From NCBI RefSeq assembly GCF_043195095.1, contig NZ_JBAFWN010000004.1: a stretch of 64,000 nt of DNA; one strand, 5' to 3'. Each line of letters begins with the position of its first letter. The stretch's first letter is position 1. The notes below the pieces were generated by a model, which ran no database searches, was not told where the DNA came from, and worked only from the letters and a program-made list of their open reading frames with translations. The stretch comes from NCEH01 sp043195095. GTDB taxonomy: Bacteria > Pseudomonadota > Alphaproteobacteria > Rhizobiales > Xanthobacteraceae. Shown here one piece after another: positions 8,973 through 17,667 of the stretch. Made by a program: the position numbers and the translations under genes.

Positions 8973-9003
8973 ACGCTACATGCTCTAGCGACTAGAGGAG
9001 CAA
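8973..9003 (-). promoter_or_regulatory. MerR-type promoter/operator for the metal ATPase
   Basis: Read on the minus strand: -35 TTGCTC, then a 19-bp spacer, then -10 TAGCGT. The spacer contains the perfect dyad CTCTAG-N3-CTAGAG (8983-8997). An over-long 19-20 bp spacer with a dyad inside it is the hallmark of promoters that MerR proteins untwist. The ATPase ATG follows about 30 bp downstream with an AAAGGG RBS. On the other strand the dyad edge supplies the RBS (GAGGAG) of merR itself, so binding could also block merR translation or transcription. Confidence 0.85.
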
Positions 9004-9008
9004 GCGAT

Positions 9009-9458
9009 ATGTTTCAGGGCGTCTCGATCAGCGGGGCTGCGAAGGCGAGCGGAGTGAAGATTCCGACCATTCGTTTCTACGAGCAGATTGGTCTTCTTCC
9101 GCCCTTGCCGCGGACCGAGGGAAACAGGCGGTTCTACGGTCCGGGGGACCTGCAGCGCCTGACCTTCATCCGGCATGCCCGCGAGCTCGGATTCGAGATC
9201 GACGCCATCCGCACCCTGCTCGCCTTGCAGGATCAGCCGAACCAGTCCTGCGAAACGGCGGATGAGATCGCCCGCGCGCGCCTCACCGATGTGAAGCAGA
9301 GGATCGCCAGCCTCACCGCCCTGCGCAAAGAGCTTGAGCGGATGGTCACCGGCTGCGCCCGCGGGAAGGTCACAGAGTGCCGCGTGATCGAGATCCTGGC
9401 CGACCACGGCGAATGCCGGCATCACATCCATGACGCAGAAGCCATTGGAAATGGGTGA
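9009..9458 (+). CDS. MerR family metal-responsive regulator (ZntR/CadR/PbrR-like)
   Basis: 149 aa. The N-terminal winged HTH reads ISGAAKASGVKIPTIRFYEQ (residues 7-26), with LPRTEGNRRFY as the wing. The dimerisation helix follows, with a metal-site cysteine at C81 and the C-terminal loop cysteines C116 and C124, the trio typical of divalent-metal sensors of this group. A further C136 and a His-rich tail (CRHHIH) recall CadR-type regulators. RBS GAGGAG lies 8 bp upstream. It is divergent from the P-type ATPase and shares its operator; it probably activates both the pump and, perhaps, the downstream efflux operon. Confidence 0.93.
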   Translation: MFQGVSISGAAKASGVKIPTIRFYEQIGLLPPLPRTEGNRRFYGPGDLQRLTFIRHARELGFEIDAIRTLLALQDQPNQSCETADEIARARLTDVKQRIASLTALRKELERMVTGCARGKVTECRVIEILADHGECRHHIHDAEAIGNG

Positions 9459-9536
9459 GTATTTCGTCGGATCGGAGGATCGGCGCGCTCACATGTCAAA
9501 GTGACGCGTAACGGTCTCGTCGCTTGACACCGTCCA

Positions 9537-9935
9537 ATGCTTCGGGTCTTCCTTTGCGGCATGGTCCGCATCTTCGCACATGCCCTGCGCGCGATTCCCC
9601 GTCTGGCGATCCGCCGGATGGTGGCTGTCGCCGTGACGCTCTGCCTGCTGCTCGGCGCCTTTGCCGAGACGGTGGTTGCGCATCACGTCGATGATGTCGA
9701 TGCCCGCGTCGCGATGAGCGAGGGAGCACTCGACCGGGGTGCCGAGAAGAAGCTTCCGGACCACGGGCCGTCCTTGCCCGCCGCCGACCATGATTGCCAC
9801 GGCTGCTCCGCCGTGGTGCTCGATGCCCCCCAGGAGATCGTGGTCGCCCACGTCCCGACGGTTCTCGAGATCCTGTCCGAGACCCTCGTCGAGGGGCGTG
9901 TTCCCGGCGCCGAACTGCGTCCTCCCCGCGCCTGA
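9537..9935 (+). CDS. Small exported His/Cys protein of the efflux operon
   Basis: 132 aa or slightly less, since internal ATGs at 9561 or 9606 are possible starts. A hydrophobic signal or anchor segment (about residues 27-45, VAVAVTLCLLLGAFAE) is followed by AHHVDDVDA and a metal-binding-looking stretch AADHDCHGCSAV. It precedes the czcC-like gene by 65 bp in the same direction, a place often taken by small periplasmic proteins in RND metal-efflux operons of this class. No precise family is recognised. A periplasmic metal-binding accessory role is an inference from the H/C cluster and context. Confidence 0.65.
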   Translation: MLRVFLCGMVRIFAHALRAIPRLAIRRMVAVAVTLCLLLGAFAETVVAHHVDDVDARVAMSEGALDRGAEKKLPDHGPSLPAADHDCHGCSAVVLDAPQEIVVAHVPTVLEILSETLVEGRVPGAELRPPRA

Positions 9936-10000
9936 TCCTTCCGCACGTCGCGCGCTGACGCCCGTCGTCAGCCAATGCAGACCCATGCCCGGAATGGATC

Positions 10001-11272
10001 ATGTCTTCTCATGCCCTCGCGCTCGCGCTTGGGGCAGCGATCACGCTGCTTCATGCGCCGCAGACGCTCGCCGCGTCCCCGCGCCCAATCACCTTGTCCC
10101 AGGCCCTGGCAAGTGCCCTTGCCGCCAATCCGAGGCTGACCGCCACCGAGCGTGACATTGGCATGGCGCGGGGGCGGAGCATTCAGGCGGCGGCCTTGCC
10201 AAATCCGAGCCTGTCCCTCGAAGTGGAGAACGCTTTCGGCACGAATTCCTACCAAGGGCTCGATCTTGCCGAGACGACGCTCCAGGTCAGCCAGCTTGTG
10301 GAGCTTGGCGGAAAGCGTGAAGCGCGGATCGCAGCCGCGAATGCGGTGGTGGGCACCGCCCGCTGGGAAAGCGAAGCGCTGCGCCTTCAGGTCCTCGCGG
10401 AGACGGCCGCCGCGTTCGTCACCGTCCTGAGCGCGCAACGGCGCCTGGATGTTCTCCAAACGCAGGTCGGCGCCATCGAACGTCTCGCGCCGCTCCTTGA
10501 GAACCGCATCCAGGCTGGCGCATCTTCGCCGGCGGAGATTTCGCGCGCCAGGGTCGCCGTCGATCTCGCCAAGGTCGAGAGGGACCGCGCCAAGGCCGCC
10601 CTTTCGACGTCTCGCCGGGACCTCGCTCTTCTCATGGGGTTGTCCGAGGCGAAGTTTGGACCCGTGACGGGCAACCTCGCCAAGGTCACCGCGCCTCCGC
10701 CGCTCCAGCGCATCCTCAAGGCATCCCAGGAGAACCCTCAGCTCACGCGCTTCACGGCCCTCAAGGCGCAGCGGAGCGCGGAACTCAGCGGCGCGCGGGC
10801 AAAGGCCATACCCGACGTGACCGTGGGCGTCGGCTATCGCCATTATAACCAGACCGTGGACAGCGGCATGGTGTTCTCCTTGTCGGTCCCGCTGCCGCTG
10901 TTCGACCAGAACCAGGGCGGGATCATCGAGGCAAGCGAATCCCTTCGGAAGGCGGAGGCCGAGGAGGCCGTCGTCCGCAGCGCCCTGATCTCACAGATCG
11001 GGCGCGCCCACGATACTCTGAAGGCCTCCTACGACGAGATAGCGATTCTCCGCTCTGGGACGATCCCACAGGCGCGCACCGCATTTCAGGGCATCGAGAG
11101 CGGCTATTCCGAGGGCCGCTACACGCTTCTCGAACTTCTGGATGCCCAGTCGGCGCTAACCGACACCACGCTGCGCGAACTCGATGCCCTCGTCGCCTAT
11201 CACACGGCCCTCGCCGCCCTCGAGGGGCTGACGGGCCGCCCCGTGACGTTCGCAAAAGGAAAATCCAAATGA
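10001..11272 (+). CDS. czcC: TolC-family outer-membrane factor (CzcC-like)
   Basis: 423 aa. A signal peptide ends near TLAAS (residues 1-24). Two repeats of the outer membrane efflux protein fold follow: ITLSQALASALAANPRL starts the first, and long amphipathic helices (VERDRAKAALSTSRRDLALLMGL) end it. The second repeat starts near ILKASQENPQL, with the family S/T-P/LPLFDQNQGGI turn near residue 300. It forms the outer-membrane channel of the tripartite efflux pump with the next two genes. Its stop overlaps the start of the adaptor gene by 4 bp. The gene name follows the czcCBA order; the substrate is inferred from the RND subunit. Confidence 0.9.
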   Translation: MSSHALALALGAAITLLHAPQTLAASPRPITLSQALASALAANPRLTATERDIGMARGRSIQAAALPNPSLSLEVENAFGTNSYQGLDLAETTLQVSQLVELGGKREARIAAANAVVGTARWESEALRLQVLAETAAAFVTVLSAQRRLDVLQTQVGAIERLAPLLENRIQAGASSPAEISRARVAVDLAKVERDRAKAALSTSRRDLALLMGLSEAKFGPVTGNLAKVTAPPPLQRILKASQENPQLTRFTALKAQRSAELSGARAKAIPDVTVGVGYRHYNQTVDSGMVFSLSVPLPLFDQNQGGIIEASESLRKAEAEEAVVRSALISQIGRAHDTLKASYDEIAILRSGTIPQARTAFQGIESGYSEGRYTLLELLDAQSALTDTTLRELDALVAYHTALAALEGLTGRPVTFAKGKSK

Positions 11273-12237
11273 GCCGCGCGGCGCGACGCGACATGGCGCT
11301 GCTTCTGCTCGGCCTCGTGGCCGGGGCGGGCACGTTCTATGCCTTGCAGGATCGACCTGCCCCCATCACCTCCACGCAGGCCGCCGAGGGGGCGCATGGA
11401 GAAGAGGAAGGCCATGCGGAAGGAGCGGTCGCGCTTGACGACGCGAAGCTTGCGGCGGCGGGCATTGGCCTCGAAACCGCCGGGCCGGAGAAGCTGCGTC
11501 AGAAACTCCGCCTGAACGGGCTGATTCAGCCGAACCAGGAGGCCGTCGTCCAGGTCGCGCCGCGCTTTCCCGGCATCGTCCGGGAAATCCGCAAGCGCCT
11601 GGGGGACAAGGTCAATAAAGGGGATGTCCTTGCCGTCATCGAGAGCAACCAGAGCCTCACGACCTACGATCTGAAGTCCCCCATCTCAGGCACCGTGGTG
11701 GATCGTGCCGTGGCGTTGGGAGAATATGTCTCCGAGCAGAAGCCCGCCTTCATCGTCGCCGACCTCTCCACCCTGTCGGTGGACCTCTCCGTCTACCGGA
11801 AGGACTTCGCGAAGGTCCGCGTTGGCGATCCCGTGCAGATCGACCCCGAAGACGGTGGTGCGCCGATCCAGGGCCGGGTCATCTACGTCTCGCCGATCGG
11901 TGCCGCGGACACGCAGAGCGCGTTGGCGCGCGTGGCCATTCCCAACGATGGAATGCGGTTGCGGCCGGGCCTGTTCGCCGTTGGCACCATCGTGCTGGCG
12001 GAGACCGCGGTTGAAATCGCGGTTCGCCTGAGCGCCCTCCAGACTCTCGAGGGCCGCACCATTGTTTTCGTGCGAAACGGCGATGCCTTCGAACCCCGCG
12101 ACGTGGAGCTGGGCGAGCGCGACGGCGAACGGGCCGAAGTTCTGTTCGGCCTGATGCCCGGGGACACCTATGCGGCGAACAACAGCTTCGTGATCAAGGC
12201 CGAGCTCGCCAAGGGGAGCGCCAGCCATGAGCACTGA
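11269..12237 (+). CDS. czcB: RND efflux periplasmic adaptor (CzcB-like)
   Basis: 322-aa membrane-fusion protein. One N-terminal signal or anchor helix (MALLLLGLVAGAGTFYA) is followed by a His/Glu-rich patch (HGEEEGHAEG, residues 43-52) that can bind metal. Next are the split biotinyl/lipoyl domain (GLIQPNQEAVVQVAPRF... and LKSPISGTVVDRAVALG), the beta-barrel and the membrane-proximal domain; the tail ends in SHEH. The alpha-hairpin is very short, as in CusB/CzcB-type adaptors. It couples the outer-membrane channel encoded upstream to the inner-membrane pump encoded downstream, by about 30 bp. Confidence 0.92.
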   Translation: MSRAARRDMALLLLGLVAGAGTFYALQDRPAPITSTQAAEGAHGEEEGHAEGAVALDDAKLAAAGIGLETAGPEKLRQKLRLNGLIQPNQEAVVQVAPRFPGIVREIRKRLGDKVNKGDVLAVIESNQSLTTYDLKSPISGTVVDRAVALGEYVSEQKPAFIVADLSTLSVDLSVYRKDFAKVRVGDPVQIDPEDGGAPIQGRVIYVSPIGAADTQSALARVAIPNDGMRLRPGLFAVGTIVLAETAVEIAVRLSALQTLEGRTIVFVRNGDAFEPRDVELGERDGERAEVLFGLMPGDTYAANNSFVIKAELAKGSASHEH

Positions 12238-12267
12238 GGCCCGTCCCTTCCGCGCGGAGGGGGTGCG

Positions 12268-15200
12268 ATGATCGACGCCATCCTCGCCTTCTCGATCCGC
12301 CAACGCTGGCTGGTGGTGCTGGCCTGCCTGGGCGTGGCGGCCCTCGGCGCCTGGAACTTCACGCGCTTGCCGATCGATGCGGTGCCGGACATCACCAATG
12401 TCCAGGTGCAGATCAACACCTCCGCGCCCGGCTTCTCGCCGCTGGAGACGGAGCAGCGCATCACCTTCCCGGTCGAGACCGCCATGGGTGGCCTGCCGGG
12501 GCTGGACTACACCCGCTCCCTGTCGCGCTACGGCCTGAGCCAGGTAACGGTCGTGTTCCGCGACGGGACCGACATCTATTTCGCCCGCCAACTCGTGAAT
12601 GAGCGCATCCAGCAGGCCAAGGACCAGCTTCCGCCGGGCGTCGCGACCGCCATGGGGCCCGTGTCCACGGGCCTTGGCGAGATCTACATGTACACGGTGG
12701 AGGCCAAGGCCGGGGCGAAGAAGCCGTCCGGCGAGCCCTATAGCCCCACCGACCTGCGCACCATCCAGGACTGGATCATCAAGCCCCAGCTCCGCACCGT
12801 GCCCGGCGTGGTCGAGGTGAACACCATCGGCGGCTACGAGCGCGAGTTCCACGTCCTGCCCAACCCGGCGCGGCTCATGGCCTACCGCATCTCGTTCCGA
12901 GACGTGATGACCGCGCTCGCGGCCAATAACGCCAACGTGGGCGCAGGCTATATCGAGCGGAACGGCGAGCAGTATCTCGTCCGCACGCCCGGACAGGTGG
13001 CCGATGCGGACGAGATCCGGGAGATTGTCATCGGCAGCCATTCCGGTACGCCGATCCGTATCGGCGACGTCGCCGAGGTGCGCGAGGGCAAGGAGCTGCG
13101 CACCGGCGCGGCGACGCTGAACGGGGAGGAGGTGGTGCTCGGCACCACCATGCTGCTCATCGGCGAGAACAGCCGCACGGTGGCCCAGCGCGTCGAGACG
13201 CGGCTGGAAGAAATTTCCGGCTCGCTGCCCGACGGCGTCATCGCCCGCGCCGTCTACGACCGCTCCCACCTCGTGGAAGCCACCATCGCCACGGTGGAGA
13301 AGAACCTCGTCGAAGGCGCGCTGTTCGTCATCGCCGTGCTGTTCGTGCTGCTGGGGAATATCCGCGCGGCGCTGGTGACGGCCTGCGTGATCCCGCTCGC
13401 CATGCTCTTCACCATCACCGGCATGGTGGAGAACAAGGTCAGCGCCAACCTGATGAGCCTCGGGGCCATCGACTTCGGCATCATCATCGACGGCGCCGTC
13501 ATCATCGTTGAGAATTGTCTGCGCCTGCTTGCGGAAGAACAGCATAAGAGGGGCCGCCTCCTGACGCGGGCAGAGCGGTTCGAGACGATCTTCGCGGGTT
13601 CGAAGGAAGTCATCCGGCCGAGCCTGTTCGGCACCATGATCATCGCCGTGGTGTACTTGCCCGTCCTCACGCTCACGGGCGTTGAAGGCAAGATGTTCAC
13701 CCCCATGGCGGTGACCGTGCTGATGGCGCTGCTCGGCGCCGCACTGTTCTCGATGACGTTTGTGCCCGCCGCCATCGCGCTGTTCGTGACCGGCAAGGTG
13801 TCCGAGCACGAGAACTTCATCATGCGGGGCGCCCGGCGCCTCTACACGCCGTTGCTGGACGCCTGCATCACCTATCGCGGCGGGGTGGCCGTGGCGGCCG
13901 CCGCCCTGGTGATCGCGAGTGGCTTCGCGGCCTCGCGCATGGGTGGGGAGTTCATCCCCAGCCTCGACGAGGGCGACGCCGCCATCCAGGCGCTCCGGGT
14001 GCCCGGCACCAGCCTGACACAGTCCCTCGAAATGCAAGAGGCCCTCGAAAAGCGCCTGCTGAAGGTGCCGGAGGTGAAGGAGATCTTCGCCCGCGTCGGC
14101 ATGGCCGAGATCGCCACCGATGCGATGCCGCCATCCATCTCCGACGGCTACATCATGCTGAAGCCCCGCTCGGAATGGCCCAACCCATCGAAGCCGAAGA
14201 CCGAACTGATGGAGGACATCGAAAAGGCGGCCGAGGAGGTGGCGGGGAGCAATTACGAACTCTCCCAGCCCATCCAGCTTCGCTTCAACGAATTGATCTC
14301 CGGCATCCGCAGCGACGTGGGCGTGAAGATCTTCGGCGACGATCTCGATACCCTGCTCCAGGTGGCCGGCCAGGTGCAAGCGGTGCTCCAGAAGGTGCCC
14401 GGCGCGGCGGACGTGAAGACCGAGCAGGTCTCGGGCCTGCCCATGCTCACGGTTGGCCTCAACCGGGCGGCCATGGCGCGCTACGGCGTCTCCGTCGCCG
14501 ATGTGCAGGAACTGATCGAGATCGCGGTGGGCGGCAAGGAGGCGGGTGTCCTGTTCGAGGGGGACCGGCGCTTTAACATCGTGGTGCGCCTGCCGGAGGA
14601 ATTGCGCACCGACATCGAGGCATTGCGCGCCCTGCCAATCCCGCTGCCGCCGGCGAATGATGAGGACCGGCCCGTTCGCGCGATCTGGGGTACGGCTGCG
14701 ACCTCCCAGATCCGCTATGTGCCGCTCTCGTCCATCGCCACCCTCACGGTGTCGCCCGGCCCAAACCAGATCAGCCGCGAGAACGGCAAGCGGCGGATCG
14801 TGGTGAGCGCCAACGTGCGCGACCGGGACCTCGGCTCGTTCGTCGCCGATGCCCAGAAGAAGGTCGCCGCGACGGTGAAGCTTCCGGAGGGCTATTGGGT
14901 CGGCTGGGGCGGCCAGTTCGAGCAACTCGTCTCCGCCACTCAGCGCCTCGCCATCGTGGTGCCCATCGCGCTGGCGCTGATCTTCCTGCTGCTGTTCATG
15001 AGCTTTGGATCCATGGGCGATGCCCTGCTGGTGTTCTCGGGCGTGCCGCTGGCACTCACCGGGGGCGTGGCGGCGCTGCTGCTGCGGGATATCCCCCTCT
15101 CGATCAGCGCGGGCATAGGTTTCATCGCCTTGTCCGGCGTGGCGGTGCTGAACGGGCTCGTCATCATCGCTTTCATCCAGCGCCTGCGGGCCGAGGGGAA

Positions 15201-15477
15201 GGTTATCCTCACCGCCGTCCGCGAGGGCGCCCTGACGCGCCTGCGGCCGGTGTTGATGACCGCGCTCGTCGCCTCCCTCGGCTTCGTGCCCATGGCGCTG
15301 GCGACGGGGCCGGGCGCGGAGGTGCAGCGGCCGCTCGCCACCGTGGTCATCGGCGGCATCATCTCCTCCACCATGCTCACCTTGCTGGTCCTGCCCGCGC
15401 TCTACGTCCTGTTCCGGCGCGAGAGTGAACAGCCAGAACCTCTTTCGACGGCGGCTGCCGAGATCACCTCCCCCTAG
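12268..15477 (+). CDS. czcA: Heavy-metal RND efflux pump (CzcA-like, HME family)
   Basis: 1069-aa proton-driven inner-membrane exporter. The TM4 proton-relay and metal signature DFGIIIDGAVIIVEN is present (two Asp and one Glu), the form found in Co/Zn/Cd pumps rather than in Cu/Ag CusA. Other HME marks are LPIDAVPDITNVQVQ near the N-terminus, the second-half GGEFIPSLDEGD, and PLALTGG-type TM regions. Twelve TM helices and two large periplasmic loops fit the length. It forms the tripartite system with the preceding genes and complements the P-type ATPase: cytoplasm to periplasm, then periplasm to outside. Very long antisense open frames across it are codon-bias shadows. Confidence 0.95.
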   Translation: MIDAILAFSIRQRWLVVLACLGVAALGAWNFTRLPIDAVPDITNVQVQINTSAPGFSPLETEQRITFPVETAMGGLPGLDYTRSLSRYGLSQVTVVFRDGTDIYFARQLVNERIQQAKDQLPPGVATAMGPVSTGLGEIYMYTVEAKAGAKKPSGEPYSPTDLRTIQDWIIKPQLRTVPGVVEVNTIGGYEREFHVLPNPARLMAYRISFRDVMTALAANNANVGAGYIERNGEQYLVRTPGQVADADEIREIVIGSHSGTPIRIGDVAEVREGKELRTGAATLNGEEVVLGTTMLLIGENSRTVAQRVETRLEEISGSLPDGVIARAVYDRSHLVEATIATVEKNLVEGALFVIAVLFVLLGNIRAALVTACVIPLAMLFTITGMVENKVSANLMSLGAIDFGIIIDGAVIIVENCLRLLAEEQHKRGRLLTRAERFETIFAGSKEVIRPSLFGTMIIAVVYLPVLTLTGVEGKMFTPMAVTVLMALLGAALFSMTFVPAAIALFVTGKVSEHENFIMRGARRLYTPLLDACITYRGGVAVAAAALVIASGFAASRMGGEFIPSLDEGDAAIQALRVPGTSLTQSLEMQEALEKRLLKVPEVKEIFARVGMAEIATDAMPPSISDGYIMLKPRSEWPNPSKPKTELMEDIEKAAEEVAGSNYELSQPIQLRFNELISGIRSDVGVKIFGDDLDTLLQVAGQVQAVLQKVPGAADVKTEQVSGLPMLTVGLNRAAMARYGVSVADVQELIEIAVGGKEAGVLFEGDRRFNIVVRLPEELRTDIEALRALPIPLPPANDEDRPVRAIWGTAATSQIRYVPLSSIATLTVSPGPNQISRENGKRRIVVSANVRDRDLGSFVADAQKKVAATVKLPEGYWVGWGGQFEQLVSATQRLAIVVPIALALIFLLLFMSFGSMGDALLVFSGVPLALTGGVAALLLRDIPLSISAGIGFIALSGVAVLNGLVIIAFIQRLRAEGKVILTAVREGALTRLRPVLMTALVASLGFVPMALATGPGAEVQRPLATVVIGGIISSTMLTLLVLPALYVLFRRESEQPEPLSTAAAEITSP

Positions 15478-15496
15478 AAAATCCAAGGAGACACGC

Positions 15497-15874
15497 ATGA
15501 TGAAAGCCATTTTGATCGCTGCCGCGGTGCTACTGTCAGGTCCCGCTTTGGCGCAGCACGCCCATAACAACGAGAAGGGCCCCAATGGCGGTCCCATGGA
15601 GGACCTCGCCGGTATCCATGCGGAGTTGCTGGTGTCCGGCCAAGTCTTGACGGTCAACGTCTTCGACGAGGCCGGAAAACCCGTCGACACGGCTGGCTAT
15701 ACCGGCTCCGCGATGATCGTCTCCGGCAGCGATCGCAAGACCCTTCCGCTCGCCGCCTCCGGCAACGCCCTCACCGGCCAGGCCGCGGCTCCCATTGCGA
15801 ACGGTGCAGTCGTCACCCTCGTCATCAGGACCGCCGCTGGAAAGTCCGGCCACGCAAAGTTTTCCGCGCCCTGA
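15497..15874 (+). CDS. Small periplasmic protein at the end of the metal-efflux operon
   Basis: 125 aa. A strong RBS (AAGGAG) precedes the tandem ATGATG. A signal peptide ending in GPALAQ (residues 1-20) is followed by HAHNNEKGPNGG, a potential metal-binding N-terminus, and a beta-rich remainder (AELLVSGQVLTVNVFD..., TLVIRTAAGKSGHAKF). It follows czcA by 19 bp, so it is cotranscribed. Similar small His-containing exported proteins accompany czc loci in related bacteria; a periplasmic metal chaperone or buffer role is plausible but not shown. Confidence 0.78.
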   Translation: MMKAILIAAAVLLSGPALAQHAHNNEKGPNGGPMEDLAGIHAELLVSGQVLTVNVFDEAGKPVDTAGYTGSAMIVSGSDRKTLPLAASGNALTGQAAAPIANGAVVTLVIRTAAGKSGHAKFSAP

Positions 15875-16177
15875 AGACACAAGGCGAAGGAGAGCCATGT
15901 CTTTCGGGATGGGAAGCTCGGTCTAAGTCATCCATCGACGGGAAAGTAGATTCAGATATCGGCCCGACCGCCGTTCATCTTTCGGAGGCTTTTCCCTGCG
16001 CCATCGAGCGCGCATCCGGTCGGCCGCGGCGGGGCTGAAAATAGCGCGATCCCATAATCTTTTGCCGGCGCTTCACTGCCGTCCTCACCGCCTCGGGATC
16101 AGTCAGAAGCGAAGTGCGCGCAGACGAAACGTCTTCGAGATTCACTGCCAACACTTATCCGTAATAGGAGAATCGAC
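15875..16177. other. Intergenic region, possible gene remnant at its start
   Basis: About 300 bp. A good RBS (GAAGGAGAG) and ATG at 15897 open a frame that stops after nine codons (15926). This looks like the start of a former operon gene whose body is gone. The rest shows no coding signal until the RBS of the next small gene. Confidence 0.45.
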
Positions 16178-16441
16178 ATGAAATTCACAATAATTATCGG
16201 ATTTTGCCTCGTAATTGCGAGTGGATCACTTGCGCAAACTGTAGACACTGAGCATTCAAGCGCAAAAGAACATGGAATGTATTGTGAAAAGAAGATATCG
16301 ACCTGCGTCGACATGTATAAATGGTATCGGCAACATGAACTCACTCACTGCCGCATTCAATACAATCAGTGCATGCAGGTCTGGAAAAAAGTTGAGGGGA
16401 ATCGCGAGGAGAGTGCGCGCCATGGCATCATGGGACTCTAG
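16178..16441 (+). CDS. Small secreted four-cysteine protein, AT-rich
   Basis: 87 aa, preceded by RBS AATAGGAG. A signal peptide (MKFTIIIGFCLVIASGSLAQ) is followed by a mature part of about 67 residues with four Cys in a C-x6-C-x14-C-x6-C arrangement (MYCEKK, STCVDM, THCRIQ, NQCMQ). This looks like a helical hairpin held by two disulfides. Base composition and codon use (AT-rich) differ sharply from the neighbours, suggesting transfer or relaxed selection. No family is recognised. It lies alone between the metal operon and repeat copy 2. Confidence 0.65.
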   Translation: MKFTIIIGFCLVIASGSLAQTVDTEHSSAKEHGMYCEKKISTCVDMYKWYRQHELTHCRIQYNQCMQVWKKVEGNREESARHGIMGL

Positions 16442-16752
16442 GACAGATCGACATTCAGCGGCGCGGTGCCGCGTCGCGAAGCCTGACGTCTGGTGCGCGC
16501 GGTCTGGCGTGCGCCACTGTCTTTCTTTCACCCCTCGTCATGGCCGGGCGCGTCCCGGCCGTCCACGCCGGGCCGAACGTGCAGGCCTTGAAGGGCCGGT
16601 GCCAGCGGTGCCGCGTGGATGCACGGGACACGCCCGTGCATGACGATCTCACCTGAACAGCGTCAAGCCATGCATGGAAATCGCTCCTAGGCCCATCCCT
16701 TGAATGCGTGCCAGTCCGAGCGCACCGATGGAGCTTGTCCCCTCGCGGGCGA
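16442..16752. other. Intergenic region with repeat copy 2
   Basis: About 310 bp between two genes that converge on it. The centre is the 112-bp palindromic repeat (16535-16646). Flanking bases show no RBS-led frame and no clear T-rich terminator. Confidence 0.6.
16535..16646 (-). repeat. 112-bp palindromic intergenic repeat, copy 2 (inverted)
   Basis: Starts TCGTCATGGCCGGGC and ends GCCCGTGCATGACGA, i.e. 8-bp terminal inverted repeats TCGTCATG/CATGACGA. Two internal hairpins are GGCCGGG/CCCGGCC and ATGCACGGG/CCCGTGCAT. It is the reverse complement orientation of copies 1 and 3 and is highly similar to copy 3 over its whole length. Confidence 0.85.
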
Positions 16753-17619
16753 TCAGGAAGCTGCCGGTCCGCCGATCGTGTCCAGCACGTTCATGGCGGA
16801 GTCGGGGATATCGAGGCGGGCCGCCGCGAGGTTCTCAGCGAGGTGGGCGGTCGAGGCGGTGCCTGGAATGAGAAGGATGTTTGGCGAACGGCGCAGCAAC
16901 CAGGCCAGGGCGACCTGCATGGAACTGGCGCCGAGCTCAGTCGCGACCCGCGTCAAGGCCTGGGATTGAAGCGGCGCGAAGCCGCCCAACGGGAAGAAGG
17001 GCACGTAGGCGACGCCCTCGGCGGCCAATTGGTCGATGAAGAGATCGTCGCTTCTATGGGCCAGGTTGTATTGGTTCTGTACGCCCACGATTGGCACGAT
17101 GGCGGCGCCCTGCGCATATTGCGTCGGTGTGACGTTGCTAAGGCCGATGTGTCTGATCAAGCCTTTCTGCTGAAGCTCGGCGAGCGCCGTCAGGGGGGCT
17201 TCGATCGACCCTTCGGCCGGACCATGGACATCGAACATGACGCGCAGGTTGACCACATCCAGCACGTCCACGCCCAGGTTCTTCAGATTGTCGCGCACTG
17301 CAGTCGCCAGGGCTTGGGGCGAGAAAGCCGGCAGCCACTCGGCGTTCGGTCCGCGAACGGCGCCGACCTTGGTCACGATGAGCAGATCCGACGGGTAGGG
17401 ATGCAACGCCTCCCGGATCAGCTGGTTGGTGATGTGCGGGCCGTAGAAGTCGCTGGTGTCGATGTGATTGACACCCGCGTCGCGCGCGGCGCGCAGAACC
17501 GCGACGGCCTCCTCGCGATCCTTGGGAGGCCCAAAAACTCCGGGGCCGGCCAGTTGCATGGCGCCATAGCCCAGGCGGTTCACGGTGCGGCCGGCGAAGG
17601 AATAGGTCGGGGTTGTCAC
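16753..17619 (-). CDS. Aldo/keto reductase family oxidoreductase
   Basis: 288-aa TIM-barrel NADPH-dependent reductase. The AKR signature regions are present: RLGYGAMQLAG at the start, VNHIDTSDFYGPH (catalytic Asp and Tyr), LLIVTKVGA (catalytic Lys), IRHIGLSNVTP, and the cofactor-binding LIPGTAS near the end. At the position of the catalytic His the protein has Arg (DVVNLRVMFD), as in a subfamily of bacterial AKRs. It is divergent from a LysR-type gene across a 94-bp gap, so it is probably its target. The substrate, likely a reactive carbonyl, is unknown. Confidence 0.92.
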   Translation of the reverse strand: MTTPTYSFAGRTVNRLGYGAMQLAGPGVFGPPKDREEAVAVLRAARDAGVNHIDTSDFYGPHITNQLIREALHPYPSDLLIVTKVGAVRGPNAEWLPAFSPQALATAVRDNLKNLGVDVLDVVNLRVMFDVHGPAEGSIEAPLTALAELQQKGLIRHIGLSNVTPTQYAQGAAIVPIVGVQNQYNLAHRSDDLFIDQLAAEGVAYVPFFPLGGFAPLQSQALTRVATELGASSMQVALAWLLRRSPNILLIPGTASTAHLAENLAAARLDIPDSAMNVLDTIGGPAAS

Positions 17620-17667
17620 GGGGCGTTCTCCTTGAGGACGCTCGATATCTAGAGCTTGTCACAGTGA

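Noticed and set aside
11686..15690. 1334-codon open frame antisense to czcBA
   Set aside because: It mirrors the codon periodicity of the RND pump, is very His/Gly/Asp/Arg-rich without domains, and has no RBS; a GC-rich shadow.
16272..16652. Frames over repeat copy 2 and the small AT-rich gene
   Set aside because: The sequence is the mobile-type repeat; only the signal-peptide ORF at 16178 has an RBS.
5863..16752. Integrative element with attachment sites at tRNA-Arg
   Set aside because: No integrase and no duplicate of the tRNA 3' end could be found, so only a possible island is reported as a finding.
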